Assembly (NCBI GenBank): GCA_014843695.1
Contig: CM026394.1
Span: forward strand, 36,906,738 to 36,970,737
Direction of reading: 5' to 3'
DNA from: Archivesica marissinica
Lineage: Eukaryota > Mollusca > Bivalvia > Venerida > Vesicomyidae
DNA length: 64,000 bases
Position numbers and translations under genes: made by a program. Shown here piece after piece: positions 33,160-45,615 of this stretch. The stretch's first letter is position 1. Each line of letters begins with the position of its first letter. The notes under the pieces were generated by a model. That model was given only the letters and a program-made list of their open reading frames with translations. It had not been told where the DNA came from and made no database searches.

Positions 33160-33262
33160 ACCAATCCCTGGTGTAGAGCAAGTCCATGATGCATTGCCAA
33201 TTCGTGGTGTAGAGCAAGTCCATGATGCATTGCCAATCCGTGATGAAAAGCAAGTCCGTGAG
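33160..33262. repeat. Short tandem repeat, 41 bp, about 2.5 copies
   Basis: GTGTAGAGCAAGTCCATGAT with GCATTGCCAATTCG recurs at 41 bp. It is flanked by unique sequence at 32989-33159 and 33263-33540, where nothing was recognised apart from an ATT run near 33310. Confidence 0.8.
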
Positions 33263-33539
33263 GTATCGTCCTCGTCAATTTCCATCGGCTCTGTAAATTA
33301 CACAAGTATTATTATTATTATTATTATATTTTTATGCACAAACACACTTGTGGAAAATGGCACTCTGAGTGACATGCATATTGGAATACTTCGTACACAA
33401 CATTTATTTCACTGACTGATACAGCCCTTCTTAATGGTGCTGTAGTAATGGTTGTGGTATACTTGACCCACAACAATGTTACATAATTTCGTGCATAAAC
33501 CAAACCAAGGTCAAACATGTCTTCAGTGAAAGCATAACA

Positions 33540-33670
33540 CTCGTAGAAGCGCTAGATAGTTACCCATGGCATAATTCTGTAATATATGGATATAGACTGT
33601 TCATTCCTTATGATCGATATGGATCTCAATAAAGAATCTATTGTTCTAGAGATTCATTAATTAACAATTA
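33540..33670 (-). repeat. Dispersed repeat, inverted copy of 9165-9275
   Basis: The reverse complement carries TTAATTAATGAATCTCTAGA, ATATCGATCATAAGGAATGA and CATGGGTAACTATC, matching the plus-strand copy with scattered differences. Confidence 0.7.
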
Positions 33671-33711
33671 GTATACCTTTTGTAACTCTAAGTTTCTATT
33701 TCTAAACATTG

Positions 33712-33925
33712 TAATTGGGCCAATATGATGCAACGATAAAGACAGAGACTCATTCCAGAGTCTCCTCTGGTTCTTTTACGTGCACAGTGTACAGCACCGA
33801 CACGAGACCTCGGTTTAAAGTCCCATCTGAAAGACTGTTAATTTTATTAGCGTCAGAAGGGGGATCGAACCTGCGATCCCTGGATTACCAGTCCAGCGTG
33901 TTACCACTGGACTACAGATCCGTTA
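33712..33925 (-). mobile_element. Family-T SINE, minus strand
   Basis: On the minus strand the head GTAGTCCAGTGGTAACACGC and GATCGCAGGTTCGATCC is followed by TTTCAGATGGGACTTTAAAC and GAGACTCTGGAATGAGTC. The 3' end is truncated after the ATCATATTGGCCC junction. Confidence 0.85.
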
Positions 33926-33992
33926 TGTAATGGGCATTGTGACATATACTGTATATCTCAATAAACTGTTATTGAGAATCAGAAATTGTATA

Positions 33993-34168
33993 CAGTCAAA
34001 TCTGTCTTGAACAGCCAGACAAAATAATCACAATGTGTCTGCTTAGCACAGGTGGCTGCTTAATAGAGGTTAAATGTATAACAAGGTAACATATTAGGAA
34101 TCAGAAAACTGGCTGCTTAATGCAGGTTGGTTGCTTAATTGAGGTGACCACTAACACAGGTCTGACTG
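33993..34168. mobile_element. TA-flanked MITE, second copy, unexpanded
   Basis: Starts CAGTCAAATCTG and ends CAGGTCTGACTG, with TA on both sides. The interior resembles 32170-32331 (CTGCTTAATAGAGG, CAGGTTGGTTGCTTAA). No tandem array adjoins it. Confidence 0.75.
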
Positions 34169-34343
34169 TAGATACATTCATCACAAAAGCAAGGAAAACC
34201 AAATACTATTTACCGGCACTGTCTGGGAACTGCGGCAAGGACCAATATGGCTGGGTATTAGAATCCTTGATCGTCTTAACATTCTTTGGTTGTCTTTGGA
34301 AGGCTGTAAGATAGAATGATTCTAAGATAAGATGGTACTTGTT

Positions 34344-34896
34344 TACATTCTAGATAAACTGTACGTATACATTCTACACAAACTGTACGTATACATTCTA
34401 CACAAACTGTACGTATACATTCTACACAAACTGTACGTATACATTCTACACAAACTGCACGTATACATTCTACACAAACTGTACGTATACATTCTACACA
34501 ATCTGCATGACTTATACATTCTACACAAACTGTACTATACATTCTACACAAACTGTACGTATACGTTCTACACAAACTGCACGTATACATTCTACACAAA
34601 CTGCACGTATACATTCTACACAAACTGCACGTATACATTCTACACAAACTGCACGTATACATTCTACACAAACTGCACGTATACATTCTACACAAACTGT
34701 ACGTATACATTCTACACAAACTGTACGTATACATTCTACACAAACTGTACGTATACATTCTACACAAACTGTACGTATACATTCTACACAAACTGTACGT
34801 ATACATTCTACACAAATTGTACGTATACATTCTACACAAACTGTACGTATACATTCTACACAAACAGCACGTATACATTCTACACAAACTGCATGT
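34344..34896. repeat. 24-bp minisatellite, about 23 copies
   Basis: The unit is GTACGTATACATTCTACACA plus AACT, with C/T variation (TGCACG or TGTACG). Because 24 is divisible by 3, a frame stays open on each strand; this is a composition artefact. Confidence 0.95.
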
Positions 34897-37800
34897 ATAC
34901 ATTGGTTACTGTATATTGTCTATAGAATACATTGGTTACTGTATATTGTCTATAGAACACATTGGTTACTGTATATTGTCTATAGAACACATTGGTTACT
35001 GTATATTGTCTATAGAATACATTGGTTACTGTATATTGTCTATAGAACACATTGGTTACTGTATATTGTCTATAGAACACATTGGTTACTGATATTGATA
35101 CATTGGTTACTGTATATTGTCTATAGAACACATTGGTACGTTACTGTATATTGTCTATAGAACACATTGGTTACTACATTGGTTACTGTATTGTCTATAG
35201 AATACATTGGTTACTGTATATTGTCTATAGAACACATTGGTTACTACATTGGTTACTGTATATTGTCTATAGAAACACATACTACATTGGTTACTGTATA
35301 TTGTCTATAGAATACATTGGTTACTGTATATTGTCTATAGAACACATTGGTTACTACATTGGTTACTGTATATTGTCTATAGAATACATTGGTTACTGTA
35401 TATTGTCTATAGAACACATTGGTTACTGTATATTGTCTATAGAACACATTGGTTACTACATTGGTTACTGTATATTGTCTATAGAACACATTGGTTACTA
35501 CATTGGTTACTGTATATTGTCTATAGAACACATTGGTTACTGTATATTGTCTATAGAACACATTGGTTACTGTATATTGTCTATAGAACACATTGGTTAC
35601 TGTATATTGTCTATAGAACACATTGGTTACTGTATATTGTCTATAGAACACATTGGTTACTGTATATTGTCTATAGAACACATTGGTTACTACATTGGTT
35701 ACTGTATATTGTCTATAGAACACATTGGTTACTACATTGGTTACTGTATATTGTCTATAGAATACATTGGTTACTGTATAGTGTCTATAGAACACATTGG
35801 TTACTGTATATTGTCTATAGAACACATTGGTTACTGTATATTGTCTATAGAACACATTGGTTACTGTATATTGTATATAGAACACATTGGTTACTACATT
35901 GGTTACTGTATAGTGTCTATAGAACACATTGGTTACTACATTGGTTACTGTATATTGTCTATAGAACACATTGGTTACTGTATATTGTCTATAGAACACA
36001 TTGGTTACTGTATATATATTGTCTATAGAACACATTGGTTACTGTATATTGTCTATAGAATACATTGGTTACTGTATATTGTCTATAGAACACATTGGTT
36101 ACTACATTGGTTACTGTATATTGTCTATAGAACACATTGGTTACTGTATATTGTCTATAGAACACACTGGTTACTGTATAGTGTCTATAGAACACATTGG
36201 TTACTACATTGGTTACTGTATAGTGTCTATAGAACACATTGGTTACTACATTGGTTACTGTATATTGTCTATAGAACACATTGGTTACTGTATATATATT
36301 GTCTATAGAACACATTGGTTACTGTATATTGTCTATAGAATACATTGGTTACTGTATATTGTCTATAGAACACATTGGTTACTACATTGGTTACTGTATA
36401 TTGTCTATAGAACACATTGGTTACTGTATATTGTCTATAGAACACACTGGTTACTGTATATTGTCTATAGAACACATTGGTTACTGTATATTGTCTATAG
36501 AACACATTGGTTACTGTATATTGTCTATAGAACACATTGGTTACTGTATATTGTCTATAGAATACATTGGTTACTGTATATTGTCTATAGAACACATTGG
36601 TTACTGTATATTGTCTATAGAACACATTGGTTACTGTATATTGTCTATAGAATACATTGGTCACTGTATATTGTCTATAGAACACATTGGTTACTACATT
36701 GGTTACTGTATATTGTCTATAGAACACATTGGTGACTGTATATTGTCTATAGAACACATTGGTTACTACATTGGTTACTGTATATTGTCTATAGAATACA
36801 TAGGTTACTGTATATTGTCTATAGAATACATTGGTTACTACATTGGTTACTGTATATTGTCTATAGAACACATTGGTTACTACATTGGTTACTGTATATT
36901 GTCTATAGAATACATTGGTTACTGTATATTGTCTATAGAACACATTGGTTACTACATTGGTTACTGTATATTGTCTATAGAACACATTGGTTACTACATT
37001 GGTTACTGGTATAGTGTCTATAGAACACATTGGTTACTACATTGGTTACTGTATATTGTCTATAGAACACATTGGTTACTGTATATTGTCTATAGAACAC
37101 ATTGGTTACTGTATAGTGTCTATAGAACACACTGGTTACTGTATATTGTCTATAGAACACATTGGTTACTGTATATTGTCTATAGAACACATTGGTTACT
37201 GTATATATATTGTCTATAGAACACATTGGTTACTGTATATTGTCTATAGAATACATTGGTTACTGTATATTGTCTATAGAACACATTGGTTACTGTATAT
37301 TGTCTATAGAACACGTTGGTTACTGTATATTGTCTATAGAATACATTGGTTACTGTATATTGTCTATAGAATACATTGGTTACTGTATATTGTCTATAGA
37401 ACACATGGTTACTGTATATTGTCTATAAACACATTGGTCCTGTATATTGTCTATAGAACACATTGGTTACTGTATATTGTCTATAGAACACATTGGTTAC
37501 TGTATATTGTCTATAGAACACATTGGTTACTGTATATTGTCTATAGAATACATTGGTTACTGTATATTGTCTACAGAATACATTGGTTACTGTATATTGT
37601 CTATAGAACACGTTGGTTACTGTATATTGTCTATAGAATACATTGGTTACTGTATATTGTCTATAGAACACATTGGTTACTACATTGGTTACTGTATATT
37701 GTCTATAGAACACATTGGTTACTACATTGGTTACTGTATATTGTCTATAGAATACATTGGTTACTGTATAGTGACTATAGAACACATTGGTTACTGTATA

Positions 37801-40057
37801 TTGTCTATAGAACACATTGGTTACTACATTGGTTACTGTATATTGTCTATAGAACACATTGGTTACTACATTGGTTACTGTATATTGTCTATAGAACACA
37901 TTGGTTACTGTATATTGTCTATAGAACACATTGGTTACTGTATAGTGTCTATAGAACACACTGGTTACTGTATATTGTCTATAGAACACATTGGTTACTG
38001 TATATTGTCTATAGAACACATTGGTTACTGTATATATATTGTCTATAGAACACATTGGTTACTGTATATTGTCTATAGAATACATTGGTTACTGTATATT
38101 GTCTATAGAACACATTGGTTACTGTATATTGTCTATAGAACACGTTGGTTACTGTATATTGTCTATAGAATACATTGGTTACTGTATATTGTCTATAGAA
38201 TACATTGGTTACTGTATATTGTCTATAGAACACATTGGTTACTGTATATTGTCTATAAAACACATTGGTCACTGTATATTGTCTATAGAACACATTGGTT
38301 ACTGTATATTGTCTATAGAACACATTGGTTACTGTATATTGTCTATAGAACACATTGGTTACTGTATATTGTCTATAGAATACATTGGTTACTGTATATT
38401 GTCTATAGAATACATTGGTTACTGTATATTGTCTATAGAACACATTGGTTACTGTATATTGTCTATAGAATACATTGGTTACTGTATATTGTCTATAGAA
38501 TACATTGGTTACTGTATATTGTCTATAGAACACATTGGTTACTGTATATTGTCTATAGAACACATTGGTTACTGTATATTGTCTATAGAACACATTGGTT
38601 ACTGTATATTGTCTATAGAACACATTGGTTACTGTATATTGTCTATAGAACACATTGGTTACTGTATATTGTCTATAGAACACATTGGTTACTGTATATT
38701 GTCTATAGAATACATTGGTTACTGTATATTGTCTATAGAATACATTGGTTACTGTATATTGTCTATAGAACACATTGGTTACTGTATATTGTCTATAGAA
38801 CACATTGGTTACTGTATATTGTCTATAGAATACATTGGTTACTGTATATTGTCTATAGAACACATTGGTTACTGTATATTGTCTATAGAACACATTGGTT
38901 ACTGTATATGTCTATAGAATACATTGGTTACTGTATATTGTCTATAGAACACATTGGTTACTGTATATTGTCTATAGAACACATTGGTTACTGTATATTG
39001 TCTATAGAATACATTGGTTACTGTATATTGTCTATAGAACACATTGGTTACTGTATATTGTCTATAGAACACATTGGTTACTACATTGGTTACTGTATAG
39101 TGTCTATAGAACACATTGGTATACATTGGTTACTGTATATTGTCTATAGAATACATTGGTTACTGTGTATTGTCTATAGAAACATTGGTTACTGTATATT
39201 GTCTATAGAATACATTGGTTACTGTATATTGTCTATAGAACACATTGGTTACTACATCGGTTACTGTATATTGTCTATAGAACACATTGGTCACTGTATA
39301 TTGTCTATAGAACACATTGGTTACTGTATATTGTCTATAGACTACATTGGTTACTGTATATTGTCTATAGAATACATTGGTTACTGTATATTGTCTATAG
39401 AACACATTGGTTACTGTATATTGTCTATAGAACACATTGGTTACTACATTGGTTACTGTATATTGTCTATAGAAACATTGGTTACTACATTGGTTACTGT
39501 ATATTGTCTATAGAACACATTGGTCACTGTATATTGTCTATAGAATACATTGGTTACTACATTGGTTACTGTATATTGTCTATAGAATACATTGGTTACT
39601 GTATATTGTCTATAGAACACATTGGTTACTGTATATTGTCTATAGAACACATTGGTTACTGATATATATTGTCTATAGAATACATTGGTTACTGTATATT
39701 GTCTATAGAACACATTGGTTACTGTATATTGTCTATAGAACACATTGGTTACTGTATATTGTCTATAGAACACATTGGTTACTGTATATTGTCTATAGAA
39801 TACATTGGTTACTGTATATTGTCTATAGAACACATTGGTTACTGTATATTGTCTATAGAACACATTGGTTACTGTATATTGTCTATAGAATACATTGGTT
39901 ACTGTATATTGTCTATAGAACACATTGGTCACTGTATATTGTCTATAGAACACATTGGTTACTGTATATTGTCTATAGAACACATTGGTTACTGTATATT
40001 GTCTATAGAACACATTGGTTACTGTATATTGTCTATAGAACACATTGGTTACTGTAT
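34897..40057. repeat. 30-bp minisatellite, about 5.2 kb
   Basis: The unit is ATTGGTTACTGTATATTGTC plus TATAGAACAC (or AATAC). A partial unit, ATTGGTTACTAC, is inserted at many places. A rare TATATATATTGTC variant at about 36012, 36294, 37204 and 38034 marks blocks of roughly 280, 910 and 830 bp that were duplicated as wholes. The 30-bp length keeps frames open on both strands as the decapeptides IGYCILSIEH (plus) and VTNVFYRQYT (minus). These are not genes. Confidence 0.96.
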
Positions 40058-40404
40058 ATACAAGTACTGTAATATACAAATACACAGTTAACATATTAGA
40101 GGTACATACCCCACACAAGTACTGTAATATACAAATACACAGTTAACATAGAGGTACATGCCCCACACAAGTACTGTAATATACAAATACACAGTTAACA
40201 TAGAGGTACATGCCCCACACAAGTACTGTAATATACAAATACACAGTTAACATAGAGGTGCATGCCCTACACAAGTACTGTAATATACAAATACACAGTT
40301 AACATAGAGGTACATGCCCCACACAAGTACTGTAATATACAAATACACAGTTAACATAGAGGTGCATGCCCCACACAAGTACTGTAATATACAAATACAC
40401 AGTT
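40058..40404. repeat. 52-bp minisatellite, short block, about 7 copies
   Basis: The unit contains ACACAAGTACTGTAATATAC, AAATACACAGTTAACATAGA and GGTACATGCCCC. It is the same unit as the 9.3-kb array at 52804-62125. Confidence 0.95.
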
Positions 40405-40406
40405 AT

Positions 40407-40862
40407 CTTCCCTATGTATTATGAGTAGGGTTTACCAGCTGGGTTTTGCTATGTATTATGAGTAGGGTTTACCAGCTGGGCTTTGCTATGTATTATGAGT
40501 AGGATTTACCAGCTGTGGTTCCCTATGTATTATCAGTAGGATTTACCAGCTGTGGTTCCCTATGTATTATCAGTAGGATTTACCAGCTGTGGTTCCCTAT
40601 GTATTATCAGTAGGATTTACCAGCTAGGATTCCCTATGTATTATCAGTAGGATTTACCAGCTGTGGTTCCCTATGTATTATCAGTAGGATTTACCAGCTG
40701 GGGTTCGCTATGTATTATCAGTAGGCTTTACCAGCTGTGGTTCCCTATGTATTATCAGTAGAATTTACCAGCTGTGGTTCCCTATGTATTATCAGTAGAA
40801 TTTACCAGCTGGGTTTTGCTATGTATTATGAGTAGGATTTACCAGCTGGGGTTCCCTATGTT
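40407..40862. repeat. 37-bp minisatellite, about 12 copies
   Basis: The unit is CCCTATGTATTATCAGTAGG then ATTTACCAGCTGTGGTT, with GCTATG and GAGTAGG variants. The same unit recurs at 62128-62918. Confidence 0.93.
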
Positions 40863-41127
40863 TTATGACCGTACAATGTCAAATAGAGCAACTAGGAAAG
40901 AGGTAACCATATAAGCAAGTTGCTTTCTCCTCAATCATGTACATGTATGTACGTATTATGTATACTAGACTATGTATATTCAAAGAAATAAATATTGTTT
41001 AAACTAAATAGAGCAACTAATAAATCTGAGAGAATCTCAGAAGGTGTAGAATACTGTACGATACACGATACGATGTACGATATGACCATAATACAAAAAC
41101 ATTGTTGTATGGCTTGCTTTTACCGAT

Positions 41128-41172
41128 ACACGAGACCTTGGTTTGTAGTCCCATCTGAAAGACTACTCGATG
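41128..41172 (-). mobile_element. Family-T SINE fragment
   Basis: On the minus strand AGTCTTTCAGATGGGACTAC and AAGGTCTCGTGT match the middle of the family-T SINE. The duplicate copy is at 63205-63249. Confidence 0.6.
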
Positions 41173-41426
41173 ATGGTGCTGACGTCAAGAGCAGAACGTA
41201 CCTGAAAAGTCTTTGAGGGAAAACGCTTCTGCAGTGTGTCTTCCCTCTCCCGCAGAGTCTACTGTTTCGGTCATCTCCTGTAGATGTTGCCGTAACAAAT
41301 GCATTGTCACAATATGATGAATTCGCCTGCAATCAAAAGTAGAAAAACTAGAGATCAAATCTATTTAAACGACTGCAGTTTGATACTATTTATATTGTAC
41401 AATAAAACAAACATATTCAATGCAAA

Positions 41427-41634
41427 CCGGGTTCGATCCTCGGACTGGGAAGTATGTGAGATGGTACAGTGGTCACCAGATCAGACAGGTGGATTTTCTC
41501 CGGGTACTCCGGTTTCCTCCCACACGAATGACCACATATACGCTTTCATCCGCGCCAACGAGAGTGATTAATATAAGTTATTAGAACTTGCTTCGCAATC
41601 GTTGTAAAGTAAATAAAGTTTAAACTTAAACATA
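41427..41634 (+). mobile_element. SINE with shared 3' tail (family C)
   Basis: It has a B box (GGGTTCGATCC) but no clear A box, then a conserved core CGGGTACTCCGGTTTCCTCC. The 3' tail GAGTGATTAATATAAGTTAT then AGAACTTGCTTCGCAATCG is the one also found on the different SINE at 22975. An A-rich end follows. It lies inside the segmental duplication; the duplicate is at about 63500-63707. Confidence 0.75.
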
Positions 41635-41888
41635 TTCCTACATATTACATGTTTATATATTCGAAGACAACATGTAGTTCCCAAATAGAATTAAACAACA
41701 GTTCTATACTATACTATAATTGTACAATAAACCAAGATATCCTTGCGTATTACATGTACAGAAATCAATTTTATTCGAGATTGTTATGAATGAAAGGTAA
41801 ACTGTTGTTTATTCAGTCACTTAAAATTGTTGTAGTGTATGAACATTCAAAATCCATAGGAGTCTCTATTATGTACTAATTGTCCTAA

Positions 41889-43145
41889 ACTGGTAACGCC
41901 GGGATACCCAGAGGCTAAACCGGTAACACCGGGATACCCAGAGGCTAAACTGGTAACACCGGGATACCCAGAGGCTAAACTGGTAATACCGGGATACCCA
42001 GAGGCTAAACTGGTAACACCGGGATACCCAGAGGCTAAACTGGTAACACCGGGATACCCAGAGGCTAAACTGGTAACACCGGGATACCCAGAGGCTAAAC
42101 TGGTAACACCGGGATACCCAGAGGCTAAACTGGTAACACCGGGATACCCAGAGGCTAAACTGGTAACACCGGGATACCCAGAGGCTAAACTGGTAACACC
42201 GGGATACCCAGAGGCTAAACTGGTAACACCGGGATACCCAGAGGCTAAACTGGTAACACCGGGATACCAGAGGCTAAACTGGTAACACCGGGATACCCAG
42301 AGGCTAAACTGGTACACCGGGATACCCAGAGGCTAAACCGGTAATACCGGGATACCCAGAGGCTAAACTGGTAACACGGGATACCCAGAGGCTAAACTGG
42401 TAACACCGGGATACCCAGAGGCTAAACTGGTAATGCTGGGATACCCAGAGGCTAAACCGGTAACACCGGGATACCCAGAGGCTAAACTGGTAACACCGGG
42501 ATACCCAGAGGCTAAACTGGTAACACCGGGATACCCAGAGGCTAAACTGGTAATGCCGGGATACCAGAGGCTAAACTGGTAATACCGGGATACCCAGAGG
42601 CTAAACTGGTAATACCGGGATACCCAGAGGCTAAACTGGTAACACCAGGATACCCAGAGGCTAACTGGTAACACCGGAATACCCAGAGGCTAAACTGGTA
42701 ATGCCGGGATACCCAGAGGCTAAACTGGTAACACCGGGATACCCAGAGGCTAAACCGGTAATACCGGGATACCCAGAGGCTAAACCGGTAACACCGGGAT
42801 ACCCAGAGGCTAAACTGGTAACACCGGGATACCCAGAGGCTAAACCGGTAACACCGGGATACCCAGAGGCTAAACCGGTAACACCGGGATACACAGAGGC
42901 TAAACCGGTAACACCGGGATACACAGAGGCTAAACCGGTAACACCGGTATACACAGAGGCTAAACCGGTAGCACCGGGATACCCAGAGGCTAAACTGGTA
43001 ACACCGGGATACCAAGAGGCTAAACCGGCAACACCGGGATACCCAGAGGCTAAACTGGTAACACCGGGATACCCAGAGGCTAAACTGGTAATGCCGGGAT
43101 ACCCAGAGGCTAAACTGGTAACGCCGGGATACCCAGAGGCTATTA
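41889..43145. repeat. 30-bp minisatellite, GC-richer, about 42 copies
   Basis: The unit is CTGGTAACACCGGGATACCC plus AGAGGCTAAA. It is less AT-rich than its surroundings. Frames LVTPGYPEAK (plus) and TSLASGYPGV (minus) are open for stretches, but several one-base deletions (for example near 42268, 42313, 42375 and 42563) shift the frame and argue against coding. The second duplicate of its start is cut by the window end. Confidence 0.93.
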
Positions 43146-43199
43146 TCACACGTGGCGCTATAACATAGAAATACATCTACATTTTACTCCTGTAAGTCA

Positions 43200-43610
43200 A
43201 AGTTTGCATTCTTACAACACAAGTGGATGTGGAAAGTATTTCTATTGGCAAATGTTCTGCCTTTCTCCCCAAAACACACAAGAGGGCCATAACTCTGGGA
43301 ACAAGATTGTGGAAACAAAATTTCCAATTTGCCTGTAGGATATTCAAACACAATTTGTTTAGTACAGTCTTCACGAAGCTTTGCCAGAATTTGCTGGTCA
43401 ATATTTGCCCACTCCTGACACAAAACATCCCATCCCTCAGTTGGTTTAACGTTACCGGCTGACGCGGCGGTCTAACGTATCCCACAAATGTTCTATGGGT
43501 GACAAGTCTGGTGACAAAGCAGGCCACGGCAGGGTTTCAATATTGTTCTGCTCCAATAATGTGGTGGAAATCCGAGCAGTATGACACCTGGCGTTGCACA
43601 CCTGACATAA
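43200..43610 (-). pseudogene. Tc1-type transposase C-terminal fragment, frameshifted
   Basis: On the minus strand, CNARCHTARISTTLLEQNNI is followed by LPWPALSPDLSPIEHLWDTL. These are the second and third catalytic regions of Tc1/mariner DDE transposases (N-A-x-x-H-T-A-R with the usual preceding Asp changed to Cys, and SPDL-PIEHLWD intact). The next part, LRDGMFCQEWANIDQQIL, matches the usual C-terminal helix after one frameshift near 43450. The N-terminal DNA-binding half is absent and no terminal repeats were found. Confidence 0.85.
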
Positions 43611-43655
43611 ACTGTACTTAGTTGCACACCTGACATAAACCTCACTTAGTTGCAT
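43600..43655. repeat. 28-bp duplication
   Basis: TTGCACACCTGACATAAAC with a following CTTAGT occurs twice in tandem upstream of the Tc1 fragment. Confidence 0.7.
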
Positions 43656-43829
43656 GTAGTCAGATGTTCCCCACACTGTATTGTGAGCTGTTTGCTGTAC
43701 TAAAGTAGTAGCAAATGAACATTCAGTTTTTTCATTCATGTATCGCAATATATTTGCAGCACGTTTCGTATGTTCCCGTAAGTGTTATGTCAGTATGACC
43801 CACTGTGGGTATAATACCTGGATACTTAC

Positions 43830-43991
43830 ATTATATGCTCATATTGTTTGTGACATTGAGATGCCGTACGGCCCACACTAACAGCAATGGTTCGCCACTG
43901 GCTGAACCTTAGGTTTGTTAGAGGTAACAATATCTGTATTTCCTCCCGGCTCCATTTTGTCCTCTTGATGTTGGGATCCAGCCATTCATAC
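43830..43991 (-). CDS. CDC5L-like: Isolated exon encoding a CDC5L-like second Myb repeat
   Basis: A 162-bp minus-strand exon is bounded by a strong acceptor (TTTTGTGTTCTTCAG, ending 43992) and a consensus donor (GTAAGT at 43829). It reads YEWLDPNIKRTKWSREE, then LTNLRFSQWRTIA, GRTASQC and QYEHI. CDC5L, a spliceosome-associated (PRP19 complex) Myb-like protein, has YEWLDPSIKKTEWSREE followed by QWRTIAPIIGRTAAQC in its second repeat (recalled). The first base completes a split TGG codon as expected for ARW/YEWLDP. Several normally invariant positions have changed and no neighbouring CDC5L exon was found within several kb. A duplicated or degenerating gene fragment, or an exon of a distant paralogue with long introns, both fit. 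Confidence 0.65.
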
Positions 43992-44030
43992 CTGAAGAAC
44001 ACAAAAGTATACGTCATCATGGACTGCCCA

Positions 44031-45060
44031 CTGTAATGGTGCGTTACTCAAACTTTGTAGTGAATTTATAGACTTAGTACGGTGTATGCGAGGTGCTTCG
44101 GTGTTAGTCCAAATATTTAGACGTGAAAAATGTGACATTTTACTATCCAGGCATTTTTCAAATTCTAAGCGCTAAACCTCAATTACGCGTAGCATATTTT
44201 ATATTCTAAAAAGTCGTTTTTTATAAATTAAAATTGTTAACAAGATGAACACACATACCGTTGTTTGAATTCTGCACAGTATATAACGTCTCTTGACACA
44301 ATATTATACATAAAATCAACGTTTAAATTTCATGGCAGAGTTTCGCCATTCCAAATCGTCCATTTTGAATATTTGATTATTGCGAAAAATAGAAATCATT
44401 AGACGAAAATGTTTACAAGATTTATCTCCAAGCCATTACGGTGAACCAAATAAGATTTTGTTTAATATCCAATTGTTCATATGCATGAAATGTACTAAAA
44501 AAAAATTCATTCGGATTTCTTTTGTGAAGACTGCGCAGAAAAATTGGGAGAATCTTACCTGTCGATTTCAAACAGCTAAATGATATGCACATGTCGATTT
44601 CAAACAGCTAAATGATATACACACCAGTTAGACAATATATTTTAAACGTTCTTAATATCTATATTTATATTATTTATATTATTATATTATAGGATTATTC
44701 TTAACACCAATGCACACAATTTCATGTCCGAAAGGCTTCAAAATATTGGTCAAACATCCCGCCATCGAATCAGGGAGGAAATTGCTATGCGAAAATGAGC
44801 TTTAACGATAACACCTTGAAATAACAGAAACATTTTTTTGATATAGAGGTCTTATTTATTGGACTACGTCGGTGTTTGCGGGGTGCTTCGGTGAAGGGAC
44901 ATAAGCGTAAGAAGGACAGAACATCATATTGATAAACACGTTGGTTTATGCAGGTTTCCTACCAATACTAGTATTTAACGAGGTGTGAAACAATTGAGTG
45001 CTCGTTCCTACCCAGAACATTGGGTCTTCTCCATAACAACAGATCGACTTTGTAGGACAA
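44031..45060. other. Unique stretch, no gene recognised
   Basis: AT-rich sequence. Two diverged direct copies of a short motif, GTGCTTCGGTG with upstream CGGTGT, lie at about 44083 and 44874. CACATGTCGATTTCAAACAGC-like text is duplicated near 44560 and 44590. No splice-bounded exon was found. Confidence 0.5.
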
Positions 45061-45084
45061 TGCTCCAGAGTGAGTCATGTATAC

Positions 45085-45297
45085 ACATCAAAGGGAAGGA
45101 AGAAAGACAGTTTGACACATACATAGGCACAATACACATCAAAGGGAAGGAAGAAAGACAGTTTGACACATACATAGGCACAAGTCACAATACACATCAA
45201 AGGGAAGGAAGAAAGACAGTTTGACACATACATAGGCACAATACACATCAAAGGGAAGGAAGGAAGACAGTTTGACACATACATAGGCACAAGTCAC
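45085..45297. repeat. 51-60 bp tandem repeat, 4 copies
   Basis: ACACATCAAAGGGAAGGAAG then ACAGTTTGACACATACATAG recurs four times. Alternate units carry an extra AGTCACAA. Short open frames here are artefacts. Confidence 0.9.
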
Positions 45298-45615
45298 GAT
45301 GTAAAATGACTACAATAAGACCATAGGGTAAAAACAAATAGTGTGTGTTGTGTCTGTGATTTGACACCAGTTGGCTGACTCAGTGACGTTTCCCTCTTTG
45401 TTCTATATAATTATAACAATTTAAATGGTTAGAATTTGTAATCAGGTGGGGCAGATTATATATTGATAACAATAGATACCTTCTATTGAAACTTCAGTAT
45501 CACTTGTAATTCGTTGCTGCTAAAAATTCACATGGACTGTTGTTTCCCGCGCAACGTAACAATAGAGACTGGTTTACATATAATGCCAAAAAACTATTTC
45601 CACTTTGTACAAATA

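Larger units (their letters stand above)
40058..41910. repeat. Segmental duplication, left copy
   Basis: The order 52-bp array end, 37-bp array, 1-kb island (starting GACCGTACAATGTCAAATAG) and start of the 30-bp GC-richer array (CTAAACTGGTAACGCCGGG) is repeated directly at about 62075-64000. The two copies differ by substitutions and small indels. One example is about 20 bp near 63153-63175 that is absent here. Another is GGTATATAA at 63402, also absent here. Confidence 0.9.

Noticed and set aside
34276..40118. Many long frames on both strands encoding decapeptide repeats
   Set aside because: Units of 24 and 30 bp are multiples of three and stop-free, so open frames on both strands are expected without selection.
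42701..43168. Proline-rich structural protein gene (PGYPEAK repeats)
   Set aside because: Single-base deletions elsewhere in the array shift the frame, the opposite strand is equally open, and no start or splice context is present.
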